Assembly (NCBI GenBank): GCA_035464655.1
Contig: DATHRZ010000063.1
Location: 29,728-93,727 of the forward strand
Origin: JARFPW01 sp035464655
Lineage (GTDB): Bacteria > Gemmatimonadota > Gemmatimonadetes > Palauibacterales > Palauibacteraceae
Direction: 5' to 3'
Length of the DNA stretch: 64,000 bases
In this document: positions 19,654 through 28,046 of the stretch, one piece after another
Numbering within the stretch: the stretch's first letter is position 1
Layout of the letters: each line of letters begins with the position of its first letter
Translations under genes and position numbers: made by a program
Notes under the pieces: model-generated
What the model saw: only the letters and a program-made list of their open reading frames with translations
Databases searched by the model: none
What the model was told of the DNA's origin: nothing

Positions 19654-21042
19654 CTACGACCCCGGGCCCGCCCGGCGCAGCGCGTCGCCGACCGTGTAGC
19701 ACGAGCCCGTGACGAGCACGGTTCCCGACCCCGCCAGCTCGCCGGACAGCGCCAGGGCGCGATCGAAGTCCGGTTCCGTGCGGCAGTCGAAGCCGGCGTC
19801 CTTCATCGACCTGGCCGCGGCTTCGAGGTCCCAGCGTCGCTTCGGCGGGGCCGACGGGGCGTCGGTCAGGACGGCGTCGTCGGTGGCCGCGAGGAGTGGC
19901 CCGAGCACGGCCGGCCAGTCCTTGTCGCCCAGCACGGCGGCCAGCAGCACGACGGGTCGCGGGAGTTCCCCGCGCGCGAGGACCCTCGTGAGCAGGCCTG
20001 CGAGCTTCGCCGCGGCGGCCGGGTTGTGGGCGATGTCGTACACGCGGGCGCCGCCCGATTCGAGCCGTTCGACCTGGAAGCGCCCCGGCCACCGAACGCC
20101 GGCGACCGCCGCCGCCACGAGCCGCTCGGGAATCAGGCCCGACGAGGGCGGGGAGCCCGGCGCCGGACGCGCGGTCAGCGCGTCCACCGCCGCCACCGCG
20201 CAGGCGACGTTGACGGCCTGGTGCGCGCCGCGCAGCGGCGATCGCAGCAGAAGCGGACGCGGCCGGCGCCCCGAACGATAGGCGAACTCGATCCCCTCGG
20301 GCGTCTCCCGCACGCCGCTTCCCTCCCCCTCCGCCCCGGCCGATCCGCCGGACGGGAGGTCGAACTCGCGGCCGAACATCTCGACCGGGGCCCCCTTCGC
20401 CGCGGCGACCGCCAGGATCTCGCGACGCGCCGCGCCGCTGACGTCTCCCACCACGACCGTCGCGCCCGGGGCGATAATTCCGGCCTTCTCCCGCGCGATC
20501 CCGGCCGGGTCGGCGCCGAGGTAGTCGGCGTGGTCGAGGTCGATCGACGTGATCACGGCGACCTCGGCGTCGAGCACGTTCGTGGCGTCGAGTCGCCCGC
20601 CGAGACCGACCTCCACGACGGCCACCTCGACGGCGGAACGGGCGAACACCTCGAACGCCAGCGCGGTCGTCGACTCGAAGAAGGTGGCGTCGACCTGCTC
20701 GGCGAGCGGCAGCACGCGACCGGCCGCGGCCTCGAGCGGCCCGTCACCGACCGGCTCGCCGTCGACGACGATCCGCTCGGCGTACCGGACCAGGTGGGGC
20801 GACGTGTAGAGCCCGGTCCGGCGGCCCGATCCGCGCAGGACCGCTTCCGCGGTCGCCGCCACCGAGCCCTTCCCGTTCGTGCCCCCGACGTGGATCGCGC
20901 GGAAGGCGCGCTCGGGGTTCCCGAGCCCGTCGAGCAGGGCGCGAATGCGCTCGAGACCAAACTGGATGCCGGCAGGCTCGCGCCGCGCGAGCAGCCGCCT
21001 GAGCGCGGAGCCCGTTGCGGATGTGGGTTCCGACGTCAGCAC
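19654..21042 (-). CDS. folC: Bifunctional folylpolyglutamate/dihydrofolate synthase
   Basis: FolC ligates glutamate to folates (and to dihydropteroate in the bifunctional type). The 462-residue protein is a Mur-ligase relative: P-loop HVGGTNGKGSVAATAEAVL, YTSPHLVRYAERI, the metal-site FFESTTALAFEVF, EVGLGGRLDATNVLD and SIDLDHADYLG. The C-terminal domain has YDIAHNPAAAAKL. The GTG start lies inside the end of accD (7-bp overlap), so the two are coupled. It ends eight bases from the PhzF scar. Confidence 0.94.
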   Translation of the reverse strand: MLTSEPTSATGSALRRLLARREPAGIQFGLERIRALLDGLGNPERAFRAIHVGGTNGKGSVAATAEAVLRGSGRRTGLYTSPHLVRYAERIVVDGEPVGDGPLEAAAGRVLPLAEQVDATFFESTTALAFEVFARSAVEVAVVEVGLGGRLDATNVLDAEVAVITSIDLDHADYLGADPAGIAREKAGIIAPGATVVVGDVSGAARREILAVAAAKGAPVEMFGREFDLPSGGSAGAEGEGSGVRETPEGIEFAYRSGRRPRPLLLRSPLRGAHQAVNVACAVAAVDALTARPAPGSPPSSGLIPERLVAAAVAGVRWPGRFQVERLESGGARVYDIAHNPAAAAKLAGLLTRVLARGELPRPVVLLAAVLGDKDWPAVLGPLLAATDDAVLTDAPSAPPKRRWDLEAAARSMKDAGFDCRTEPDFDRALALSGELAGSGTVLVTGSCYTVGDALRRAGPGS

Positions 21043-21869
21043 ATGTGGCCCAGCAGGAGCGCGACGGTCGACTTGAGCTCGTGGCGCGGGACGATGCGGT
21101 CGACCATCCCGTTCTCCTGCAGGAACTCCGACGTCTGGAAGCCGTCGGGAAGGTCCTGGCGGATCGTCTCCTTGATCACGCGCGGCCCCGCGAAGCCGAT
21201 CAGCGCCCCCGGCTCGGCCAGGTTGACGTCGCCGAGCATCGCGTAGCTCGCCGTCACGCCGCCGGTGGTCGGATGCGTGAGGATGCTGAGGTACGGCAGA
21301 CCGGCCTCGCTCAGCTTGTGGAGCGCCGCCGACGTCTTGGCGAGTTGCATGAGCGAGAAGATCCCCTCCTGCATGCGTGCGCCGCCCGACGCCGAGACGA
21401 TGATGACCGGCGCCTCACGCTCGATGGCGCCCTCGATCATTCGCGTGATTTTCTCGCCCACCACCGAGCCCATCGAGCCCCCGATGAACCCGAAGTCCAT
21501 GATGCCGGCGCACGCGAGCCGGCCGTCGATCCGACCGGCGCCCGTGAGCACGGCGTCGTGCTTCCCCACTTTCTTCTCGGCGATCTCGATGCGCAGCGAG
21601 TACGGCTTCGAGTCGACGAAGCCAAGCGGGTCGGCCGAGCGCAGGTCGGCCCCGAACTCCTCGTCGAATCCGTCGTCGAACAGGATGCGCAGGTAGTCGA
21701 CGGCCCCGATCCGGAAGTGATGGCCGCACTCGGGACAGACGCGATCGTTCTCCTCGAGGCGTCGCACGTAGAGGGCGGCGCCGCAGCCGTCGCACTTCTC
21801 CCATACATCGGCCGCTAGCTCGCGCTTCTGAGCCTGCAGCGGCTGCTTTTCCTTACGAAACCACGCCAT
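21036..21869 (-). CDS. accD: Acetyl-CoA carboxylase carboxyltransferase subunit beta
   Basis: With AccA, this subunit transfers carboxyl from carboxybiotin to acetyl-CoA, the first step of fatty acid synthesis. The 277-residue product begins with a four-cysteine zinc finger (KCDGCGAALY and RVCPECGHHF), then the crotonase-fold core with MDFGFIGGSMGSVVGEKI, SASGGARMQEGIFSLMQ and HPTTGGVTASYAMLGD. Length and motifs are standard. GGAG precedes the ATG, and a TATATT -10 lies about 35 bp upstream. The accD-folC pairing is a common bacterial arrangement. Confidence 0.97.
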   Translation of the reverse strand: MAWFRKEKQPLQAQKRELAADVWEKCDGCGAALYVRRLEENDRVCPECGHHFRIGAVDYLRILFDDGFDEEFGADLRSADPLGFVDSKPYSLRIEIAEKKVGKHDAVLTGAGRIDGRLACAGIMDFGFIGGSMGSVVGEKITRMIEGAIEREAPVIIVSASGGARMQEGIFSLMQLAKTSAALHKLSEAGLPYLSILTHPTTGGVTASYAMLGDVNLAEPGALIGFAGPRVIKETIRQDLPDGFQTSEFLQENGMVDRIVPRHELKSTVALLLGHMC

Positions 21870-21902
21870 TACGACTCCGGGCTCGGGGGGTCAGATCGCC
21901 GC

Positions 21903-21908
21903 AATATA
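21903..21908 (-). promoter_or_regulatory. Predicted -10 box for accD-folC
   Basis: TATATT on the minus strand lies 33 bp upstream of the accD ATG. A weak TCGACG-like -35 is placed 17 bp further up, inside the end of rodA. Confidence 0.4.
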
Positions 21909-21938
21909 CGGAAGGCGCAGATGGCCGTCGAACCCGCC

Positions 21939-23153
21939 TCAGTGCTCGATCGCCACCCGGGCCGCGAGCCCCAGGCCCACGAAGGTCATGAGGAGAAAGC
22001 TTCCGCCGTAGCTGATGAACGGCAGGGGCAGGCCCGTGATCGGCATCAGGCCGACCGTCATCCCCACGTTGATGAGCAGGTGGGCGAACCATACGGAGAA
22101 CAGGCAGAATACGACGAGGTTGCCGAACTCGTTGGTGGCGAGCGTCGCGGTGGTGATCATGCGGCGCAGCAGCCACGCGAAGGCCGCGAGCAGAATGAGC
22201 ACGCCCAGGAAGCCGAGCTCTTCGCCCACAACCGAGAAGATGAAGTCGGTATGCTGCTCGGGCAGGAACGAGAGGCGCTTCTGCGGGCCGTCGCCGAAGC
22301 CCTGTCCGAACAACCCTCCCGAGCCGATCGCGACCTGCGACTGAATGAGCTGCCACCCCGCCCCGCGCGGATCGCGCCCGGGGTCGAGGAATACGAGCAG
22401 GCGGTTCTGCTGGTACTCGGCGAGCTGGTTCCACAGTGGCGACGCGATCAGGCCCGCCGCCAGGTTCGCCACGACCACGCCCACGCCCTCGATGAGGTAC
22501 GGACGTCTCAGATAGATCAACCCGACCACCATGATGAACCAGCCGCCCCACACGGCCACCGAGAAGCCGAGCAGCAGGCTCACGCCGGGGCTGACCAGCA
22601 TGAAGATCGTGAACAGCGGCACTCCGGCCCAGAACAGCGCGCCCACCAGGATCACCCCGAAGGTGATCGCGCTGCCGAGATCGGGCTGCAGCAGGACGAG
22701 GGAGAACGGGACGATCGTGATCGCCAGCGGTCTCCACAGGCTCACGAGCCGTGGATCCTGCTCCTGCCGGTTTCCGAGCACCCGCGCCAGCATGAGGATC
22801 GTACCCAGCTTCGCCAGCTCGGCCGGCTGAAACGAGACCGCGCCGAACTGGAACCAGCTCGTGCCGCCGCGCCCCCCACCGGTGAACAGCACGGCGCCGA
22901 GCAGCGCGACCGACACGGCGTAGGCGGCCGGACTTCCCAGCTCGACCCAGCGCAGCGGCACGCGCGACACGAAGGCGAACACGAACAGCGCGATCACCAG
23001 CCATGCGAGCTGTCGCCGCCAGATGCCGGTCGCGACGGAGGGCACGTCGAGCTGGCCGGCCGACCAGATCATCCCGATGCCGACCAGGGCGAGCAGCAGC
23101 GCGCCGCCGACCAGGCCGGGATCGCCGACCCAGCGCTCCAGGCGTTCCCTCAC
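21939..23153 (-). CDS. rodA: Rod-shape SEDS peptidoglycan glycosyltransferase RodA
   Basis: RodA polymerises glycan strands during cell elongation, paired with PBP2. The 404-residue membrane protein has about ten hydrophobic segments and SEDS motifs FQFGAVSFQPAELAKLG, KLG preceding the catalytic helix, QPDLGSAITFGVILVG and the C-terminal TGLPLPFISYGGSFLL. It begins with a short cytoplasmic head (MRERLERWVGDPGLVGG). It overlaps the end of mrdA by four bases, so the SEDS enzyme and its transpeptidase partner are translationally coupled. Confidence 0.96.
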   Translation of the reverse strand: MRERLERWVGDPGLVGGALLLALVGIGMIWSAGQLDVPSVATGIWRRQLAWLVIALFVFAFVSRVPLRWVELGSPAAYAVSVALLGAVLFTGGGRGGTSWFQFGAVSFQPAELAKLGTILMLARVLGNRQEQDPRLVSLWRPLAITIVPFSLVLLQPDLGSAITFGVILVGALFWAGVPLFTIFMLVSPGVSLLLGFSVAVWGGWFIMVVGLIYLRRPYLIEGVGVVVANLAAGLIASPLWNQLAEYQQNRLLVFLDPGRDPRGAGWQLIQSQVAIGSGGLFGQGFGDGPQKRLSFLPEQHTDFIFSVVGEELGFLGVLILLAAFAWLLRRMITTATLATNEFGNLVVFCLFSVWFAHLLINVGMTVGLMPITGLPLPFISYGGSFLLMTFVGLGLAARVAIEH

Positions 23154-25129
23154 CCGCCGGCTCCCGTCGTCGTGGCGCCCGTCGTTGGCGCGCCGGCCGG
23201 CGCCGCCGTACCCGGCGCCGGAACCGTGGGCGTCGGACGGCTTCCCGGACGCGGGTACGGGATCCCGGTCGCGGGGACACCTTCAGTCCGCAGATAGGCC
23301 TGCATGAGGCTGGTCGCCAGCGGTACCGCGAGCGACACGGTGTTGTCGGGATGGCCGTTCTCGACGATGGCGGCGATCACGATCCGCGGGTCGTCGACCG
23401 GGCCGAACCCGACGAACCAGGAGTGCGGCTCACCGTGCGGATTCTGAGCCGTGCCGGTCTTGCCGGCCACGACGTAATCCGATGGGCGATAGGCGAACGC
23501 GGTACCGCCCGGTTCGTTCACGACGCGGGTCAGCGCATCGAGGAGCTGCCGGCGCTGCTCGTCGGGCAGCTCGATCGACCAGTCGGCCCGTCGCGCGTCG
23601 AGCACTTCGCTGCGCCTCAGATGGGGAATCGGCGGGCTGCCGCCGACGGCAAGTGCCCCGTAGAACTGGGCCATGCGGAGCAGCGTCTGCGCGGTCTCGC
23701 CCTGGCCGATCGACAGGTTCAGCGTGACCGACTCCGTCCAGCCGCGCCGTCCGAACCGCTCGTCGTACCACTCACGCGACGGCGGAAACTGCCCGCGCGC
23801 CTCGACGGGCAGGTCGAGGCCGGCGCGCCCGTTGAACTCGAGCCCGTCGACGCCCGCGAGGAGGCGGTCGAGCCCGAGCCGGAGACCGAGCTGGTAGAAG
23901 AACACGTTGCAGCTCTCCTTGATCGCCCCGGCGAGACTCAGGTTGCCGTGACCGACGTGCTTCCAGCAGCGGAAGGCGCGCGTGCCGTACTGGTAGGCGC
24001 CGGTGCAGCTCTGTGGCATGTGGGTGTCGATCGTGACCACGCCCGCCCTCATCCCCAGCGCCGCGACGACGAGCTTCCAGGTCGAGCCCGGCGGATAGAG
24101 GCTGCCGCTCGCCCGGTTGAGCAACGGCTGACGCGGATCGTCGCGCAGGCGCGCCCAATCGGCGCTCGAGATGCCGCCGATGAACTGGTTCGGGTCGTAC
24201 GTGGGATGGCTGTACAGGAGCACTACCTCGCCGTTGCGCGGATCGAAGGCCACGACGCCGCCCTTCATCGTGTCGGGAAACAGCGAATCGGCCATCGCCT
24301 GGAGGTCCAGGTCGAGCGCCAGCTCGATGTCGCCTCCGGGCACCGCCGGGATCGTCGGCCGTGGCGCGAACTCGCTCACGATCGAACCGCGGGCGTTCAC
24401 CTCGACGAAATGGACGCCGGGCGTCCCCCCGAGCTCCCGTTCGTACTGCCGCTCGATCCCGCCCTTCCCGATCGTCCGACCCGACTCGTAGCCCTCGAAC
24501 TGAGGCTGTTCGAGCTCCGCTTCGTTGATCTCGTTCACGTAGCCGATCACGTGCGCGATCTGGCGGGCGGGCGGGTAGTAGCGACGCGGGTGCATCTCGA
24601 TCACCGCGGTGCGGAACTCGGGCCGCCGCTGTTCGATCGCGGCCACTTGCGCGGGCTCGAGATTGTCGCGCACGACGACCGACGAGCTCGGCCGCCCCCG
24701 GTACTCGGCCACGAGCTCCTCGACCTCGTCGTCGTCGAGACCGACGTGCGGTGCGAGCCGAAGAAGGGTGGCGCGCACCGTGTCGACGGGCCCGGGCAGC
24801 ACCGAGAGCGAATAGCCGGGAACGTTCTCGGCCAGCAGGCGTCCGTTACGATCGGTGATCGTGCCGCGCGGCGGCGGAATCGTCAGGGCGCGCAGCCGGT
24901 TCTCCTCCGACTGCAGCTCGTACTGCTCGCGGCCGAGGATCTGTAACCGAAAGAAGCTGACGAGGAGGATCGACATGGCGACCCACAGCAGGATCGTTGC
25001 GCCGCGCGCCCGTCCGGCACGCACCTTCAGCGCCGCCTCGCGGGCCCCGACCGTGTCGTGCCGTCCGGAGCCCGGGCGGATGCCGTCGAGTCCCCTCGCC
25101 GCGGCACCGCGGCCGTTCCGCTTCCTCAT
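23150..25129 (-). CDS. mrdA: Penicillin-binding protein 2 (elongasome transpeptidase)
   Basis: PBP2 cross-links peptidoglycan during rod elongation. The 659-residue protein has an N-terminal membrane anchor (about residues 45-62), the pedestal domain (LRALTIPPPRGTITDRNGRL) and the transpeptidase domain. Active-site motifs are intact: nucleophile in YPPGSTWKLV, SCN in IKESCNVFFYQ and AGKTGTAQNPHG. A Pro/Thr/Gly-rich tail ends the protein. The ATG at 25129 follows GGGGGAG; the open frame extends 17 codons further but without support. It lies between mreD and rodA. Confidence 0.96.
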   Translation of the reverse strand: MRKRNGRGAAARGLDGIRPGSGRHDTVGAREAALKVRAGRARGATILLWVAMSILLVSFFRLQILGREQYELQSEENRLRALTIPPPRGTITDRNGRLLAENVPGYSLSVLPGPVDTVRATLLRLAPHVGLDDDEVEELVAEYRGRPSSSVVVRDNLEPAQVAAIEQRRPEFRTAVIEMHPRRYYPPARQIAHVIGYVNEINEAELEQPQFEGYESGRTIGKGGIERQYERELGGTPGVHFVEVNARGSIVSEFAPRPTIPAVPGGDIELALDLDLQAMADSLFPDTMKGGVVAFDPRNGEVVLLYSHPTYDPNQFIGGISSADWARLRDDPRQPLLNRASGSLYPPGSTWKLVVAALGMRAGVVTIDTHMPQSCTGAYQYGTRAFRCWKHVGHGNLSLAGAIKESCNVFFYQLGLRLGLDRLLAGVDGLEFNGRAGLDLPVEARGQFPPSREWYDERFGRRGWTESVTLNLSIGQGETAQTLLRMAQFYGALAVGGSPPIPHLRRSEVLDARRADWSIELPDEQRRQLLDALTRVVNEPGGTAFAYRPSDYVVAGKTGTAQNPHGEPHSWFVGFGPVDDPRIVIAAIVENGHPDNTVSLAVPLATSLMQAYLRTEGVPATGIPYPRPGSRPTPTVPAPGTAAPAGAPTTGATTTGAGG

Positions 25130-25145
25130 CACTCCCCCGCACTCC

Positions 25146-25646
25146 TCATGCCCGACGCACGAACGACGTCGTAAGCGCATCGATCATCCCGCAAACGAGC
25201 GCCGTCGCGAGCGCGTCGAGGGCGACGACCAGCAGCGCCCCGGCCGGATCTCCCGCTACGCCACCCGTGGCCAGGACCAGTACGCTGCGAGCCAGCCACG
25301 TTCCGACGAACAGATACACCACGACGAACACGGGCGCGTCGGCGAACAGGATGTCGCGCGAACGCGCCGCCAGGTACCCGGTGGTCGTGAGCACGAGCGC
25401 GTAGACGCCGGGGTCGCCCAGCGACATCGCGGCCTCGAGGGGCCCGAGGACGAAGCCCAGTATCGCCGCCGTGCCGGCCTGCACGCGCAGCGCCGCGAGC
25501 AGCAGCCCGCCGATCAGAAGGTCGGGACCCGCCGGCAGACCGTGCAGCCACGGATGGAGCAGAAAATACAGCAACAGGAGGAGGGTCACGACCGTCATCG
25601 AGACGAAGGTATCCCGCCGCCGCAGCTCGGTCGCGCCGCCGTTCAC
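25146..25646 (-). CDS. mreD: Rod-shape-determining protein MreD
   Basis: MreD is an integral membrane component of the elongasome, bridging MreC and other partners. The 166-residue product has five predicted membrane segments, including MTVVTLLLLLYFLLHPWLHG and the C-terminal VVALDALATALVCGMIDAL. The GTG at 25646 was chosen because it overlaps the mreC stop (GTGA), follows GGGGGC, and gives the family length of 160-170. Sequence conservation is always low in MreD, so position in the cluster and topology carry the call. Confidence 0.85.
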   Translation of the reverse strand: MNGGATELRRRDTFVSMTVVTLLLLLYFLLHPWLHGLPAGPDLLIGGLLLAALRVQAGTAAILGFVLGPLEAAMSLGDPGVYALVLTTTGYLAARSRDILFADAPVFVVVYLFVGTWLARSVLVLATGGVAGDPAGALLVVALDALATALVCGMIDALTTSFVRRA

Positions 25647-26548
25647 GGTGCCCCCTGCGACGGGCCGGTCGTATCGGAGCCGCCTATCGAGTCGGGCGAC
25701 AGGGCTCCCGCAGGCGCCACGTACGCGCTGTCGGCCAGTACGCCGGGCCGCCATGCGACGACGAGGTCCTGCTGTCCGGGGCGAACGGCCGGCTCGACGA
25801 GAAACGAATGCGTCCAGCCGAGTTGCTGCTCATGCTCGGCCAGGACACGGCCGACGGCGAGCCCGCGTGGATAGATCCCCCCGACGCCCGAGGTGACGAG
25901 CTCGGTGTAGACCGGTACGTCGGTCTGGAAAGGCACGCCCTGGAGCAACATGAGCTGGTCGCCGTTCGCGTCGACGAACGGGCGGACGATGCCGCTCGCC
26001 GCGCCGTCGGGCGTCGTAACGGCCACCCGGAAGTCGGGATGCGTCCAGTACTCGCCCATCCCGACCCGACCGCGTGCCGTGCGGACGACGCCGAGCAGTC
26101 CGTCGGGCGTCGCCACCGAGAGAGGTGGCTCGAACGGCAGCCTCTCGCGCGTGCGGAGTTGGAAGCCCGACGGTTCGCCGGCCGGCGTGTGGCCCGGCAC
26201 CAGCTCGGCAATGAAGAAGTCGCCGACCTCGCGTCCCGGGAGGTCGAGCAACAGTCGGAGCTGCCGGTTCTCATCGGCGAGATCGGCGGTTTCGAGCGCG
26301 CGCATGGCCAGCGAGTCGGCCCGGATCTCGAGCCGCTCGACGCGAGACGCGAGGCCGACTCGCTGTTCGAACACTTCATGGGTGGCGATGAACGGCCGGA
26401 GTACGGTGCTGCGCAGGGCGTGAATGACCGCCATCTCGCCGTTCGGGCCGAGGCCGGCGGACAGGACGACGGCGACCGCGGACAGGGTCGCGGCGACGAC
26501 CAGGTCTCGCCTCCGGGTCCGGGGCTGGCCGACGGTCGTGTAAGGCAC
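25643..26548 (-). CDS. mreC: Rod-shape-determining protein MreC
   Basis: MreC is a periplasmic scaffold that activates PBP2-RodA. The 301-residue product has a short basic N-terminus, one transmembrane segment (DLVVAATLSAVAVVLSAGLG), a coiled coil (ERLEIRADSLAMRALETADL) and two beta-domains (including VVRTARGRVGMGEYWTHPDF and TSGVGGIYPRGLAVGRV). The GTG at 26548 gives the usual N-terminus but has no clear Shine-Dalgarno. It sits only four bases after the end of the palindromic repeat that separates it from mreB. The same frame is open from an ATG at 26632 inside the repeat, so the true start needs experimental proof. Confidence 0.88.
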   Translation of the reverse strand: MPYTTVGQPRTRRRDLVVAATLSAVAVVLSAGLGPNGEMAVIHALRSTVLRPFIATHEVFEQRVGLASRVERLEIRADSLAMRALETADLADENRQLRLLLDLPGREVGDFFIAELVPGHTPAGEPSGFQLRTRERLPFEPPLSVATPDGLLGVVRTARGRVGMGEYWTHPDFRVAVTTPDGAASGIVRPFVDANGDQLMLLQGVPFQTDVPVYTELVTSGVGGIYPRGLAVGRVLAEHEQQLGWTHSFLVEPAVRPGQQDLVVAWRPGVLADSAYVAPAGALSPDSIGGSDTTGPSQGAP

Positions 26549-26552
26549 GGCT

Positions 26553-26831
26553 CTAGGAGCCCGTTCTTGCCATGGGGCGCACCGCGTTACGAGTGCCACA
26601 GGGGCAGATCCAAGGCGGCGTGCCGAAGGCATAGCTCAAGCTACGTCGAGGCGCGGCAACGCAGGAGATGGCCCTGTGCCGCTCGTAACCCGCAGGACGC
26701 ATGGGGGTTACGGTGCGCATAGGTCGTCTCTCCTCCTCGCCGTAGCGCTGCTACGACTCGTCGTCGTTCCTACTCTTCGCACCGTAAGACCCCTGCGCGC
26801 GGTGCACCCCATGGCAAGAACGGACTCCTAG
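26553..26831 (-). repeat. 279-bp palindromic repeat element filling the mreB-mreC junction
   Basis: The ends (26553-26583 and 26801-26831) are inverted repeats of 31 bases with two differences. In minus-strand RNA both differences become G-U pairs, giving an uninterrupted 31-pair helix; in plus-strand RNA they would be C-A clashes. Inside lie two further arms: 26708-26717 pairs with 26778-26787 (10 bp), with a 6-bp hairpin at 26741-26755 between them; 26586-26610 pairs with 26667-26689 (mostly), with a small hairpin at 26632-26643. The mreB stop codon is part of one end, and the mreC start is four bases beyond the other. I recall similar sequences dispersed in other bacterial genomes but cannot verify this here. 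A 55-residue reading frame runs from 26720 to 26553. Confidence 0.85.
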
Positions 26832-27862
26832 GTCGCGAGTACGCTCCGGAAGCGCGGCAGGTCGTCGAGTATCCGCCCGCACCCCCGGACGACGCAGGTC
26901 AGCGGCTCCTCGTCGACGTGGATCGCCAGGCCGGTCTCCTCGCGAAGCAACTGGTCGAGTCCGCGAATCAGCGAGCCGCCGCCGGTCATCACGATGCCCC
27001 TGTCGACGATGTCTGCCGCCAGCTCGGGCGGCGTGATCTCGAGCGCGCGGCGCACGGCGCCGACGATCTGGTGGATCGGCTCGAGCATGCATTCACGAAT
27101 CTCGGCCGAGTTCACCCGCACCGTCTTCGGGATGCCCGACACGAGGTCGCGGCCCTTGACGTTCATGTCACGCTCGTCGTCGGTCGGAAAGGCGGAGCCG
27201 ATCTGGATCTTGATCGCCTCGGCCGTCGGCTCGCCGATCAGCAGATTGTAGTTCTTGCGCAGGAAAGAGACGATGGCGCTGTCGAGCTCGTCGCCGCCGA
27301 CGCGAATCGACGTCTCGGCGACCAGGCCCGACAGCGCGATCACGGCGATCTCGGTCGTTCCGCCGCCCACGTCGATCACCATGTTCCCGGTGGGCGTCTC
27401 GACCGGCAGCCCGACGCCGATCGCCGCCGCCATCGGCTCGGAGACCATGTAGACCTCCTTCGCCCCCGCGGCGTGAGCGCTCGAACGCACGGCACGACGC
27501 TCCAGCTCGGTGATGCCCGACGGCACGCCCACGACCACGCGCGGACGGATCTTGAAGAACCGGTCTGCCGTGACGGACTTCAAGAAGTAGCGGAGCATGA
27601 TCTCGGTGATGTCGACGTCGGCGATGACGCCGTCCTTGAGCGGCCGGACGGCCTCGATCCCGTGCGGAGTGCGACCGAGCATGCGTTTCGCTTCCAACCC
27701 GATGCCCTTCACCTGCCCGGTGGCCTTCTCGATCGCGACGACCGAGGGCTCGTTGAGCACGATGCCCTCGCCGCTCACGTAGACCAGCGTGTTGGCCGTG
27801 CCCAGATCGACACCGACGTCGTTGATCGGCAGGAAGCTGGCCTGGAACAGACGTTTCCACAT
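26828..27862 (-). CDS. mreB: Rod-shape-determining actin homologue MreB
   Basis: MreB forms membrane-bound filaments that steer the elongation machinery. The 344-residue protein has the actin ATPase motifs: phosphate 1 VGVDLGTANTLVYVSGEG, phosphate 2 VIDVGGGTTEIAVIALSG and adenosine motif VMTGGGSLIRGLDQLL. The C-terminus (LPRFRSVLAT) is slightly short; its TAG stop is supplied by the first bases of the adjacent palindromic element, so the original 3' end may have been altered. It is the first gene of the mreBCD-mrdA-rodA run. Confidence 0.97.
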   Translation of the reverse strand: MWKRLFQASFLPINDVGVDLGTANTLVYVSGEGIVLNEPSVVAIEKATGQVKGIGLEAKRMLGRTPHGIEAVRPLKDGVIADVDITEIMLRYFLKSVTADRFFKIRPRVVVGVPSGITELERRAVRSSAHAAGAKEVYMVSEPMAAAIGVGLPVETPTGNMVIDVGGGTTEIAVIALSGLVAETSIRVGGDELDSAIVSFLRKNYNLLIGEPTAEAIKIQIGSAFPTDDERDMNVKGRDLVSGIPKTVRVNSAEIRECMLEPIHQIVGAVRRALEITPPELAADIVDRGIVMTGGGSLIRGLDQLLREETGLAIHVDEEPLTCVVRGCGRILDDLPRFRSVLAT

Positions 27863-28046
27863 TCGGCGATTCCGTTTGTCACTCGGGGAACGTTCGGGCC
27901 GGGGGTCGGTCGTCGAGTACCGTGCCGCCGACTCCGCGGAGCCGTACGATCTCGACTATCCGCAAGCTCCGGGCCGTCGGGCTGCGGAATCTAGATCGGA
28001 CGCGTGAACCGCGAAAGCGGGCGCCGACCGGGGTGTCGCGCCTGCG

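Noticed and set aside
26553..26831. An insertion sequence or CRISPR unit between mreB and mreC
   Set aside because: No transposase, no target duplication seen and no repeat-spacer pattern; the structure is a single branched palindrome.
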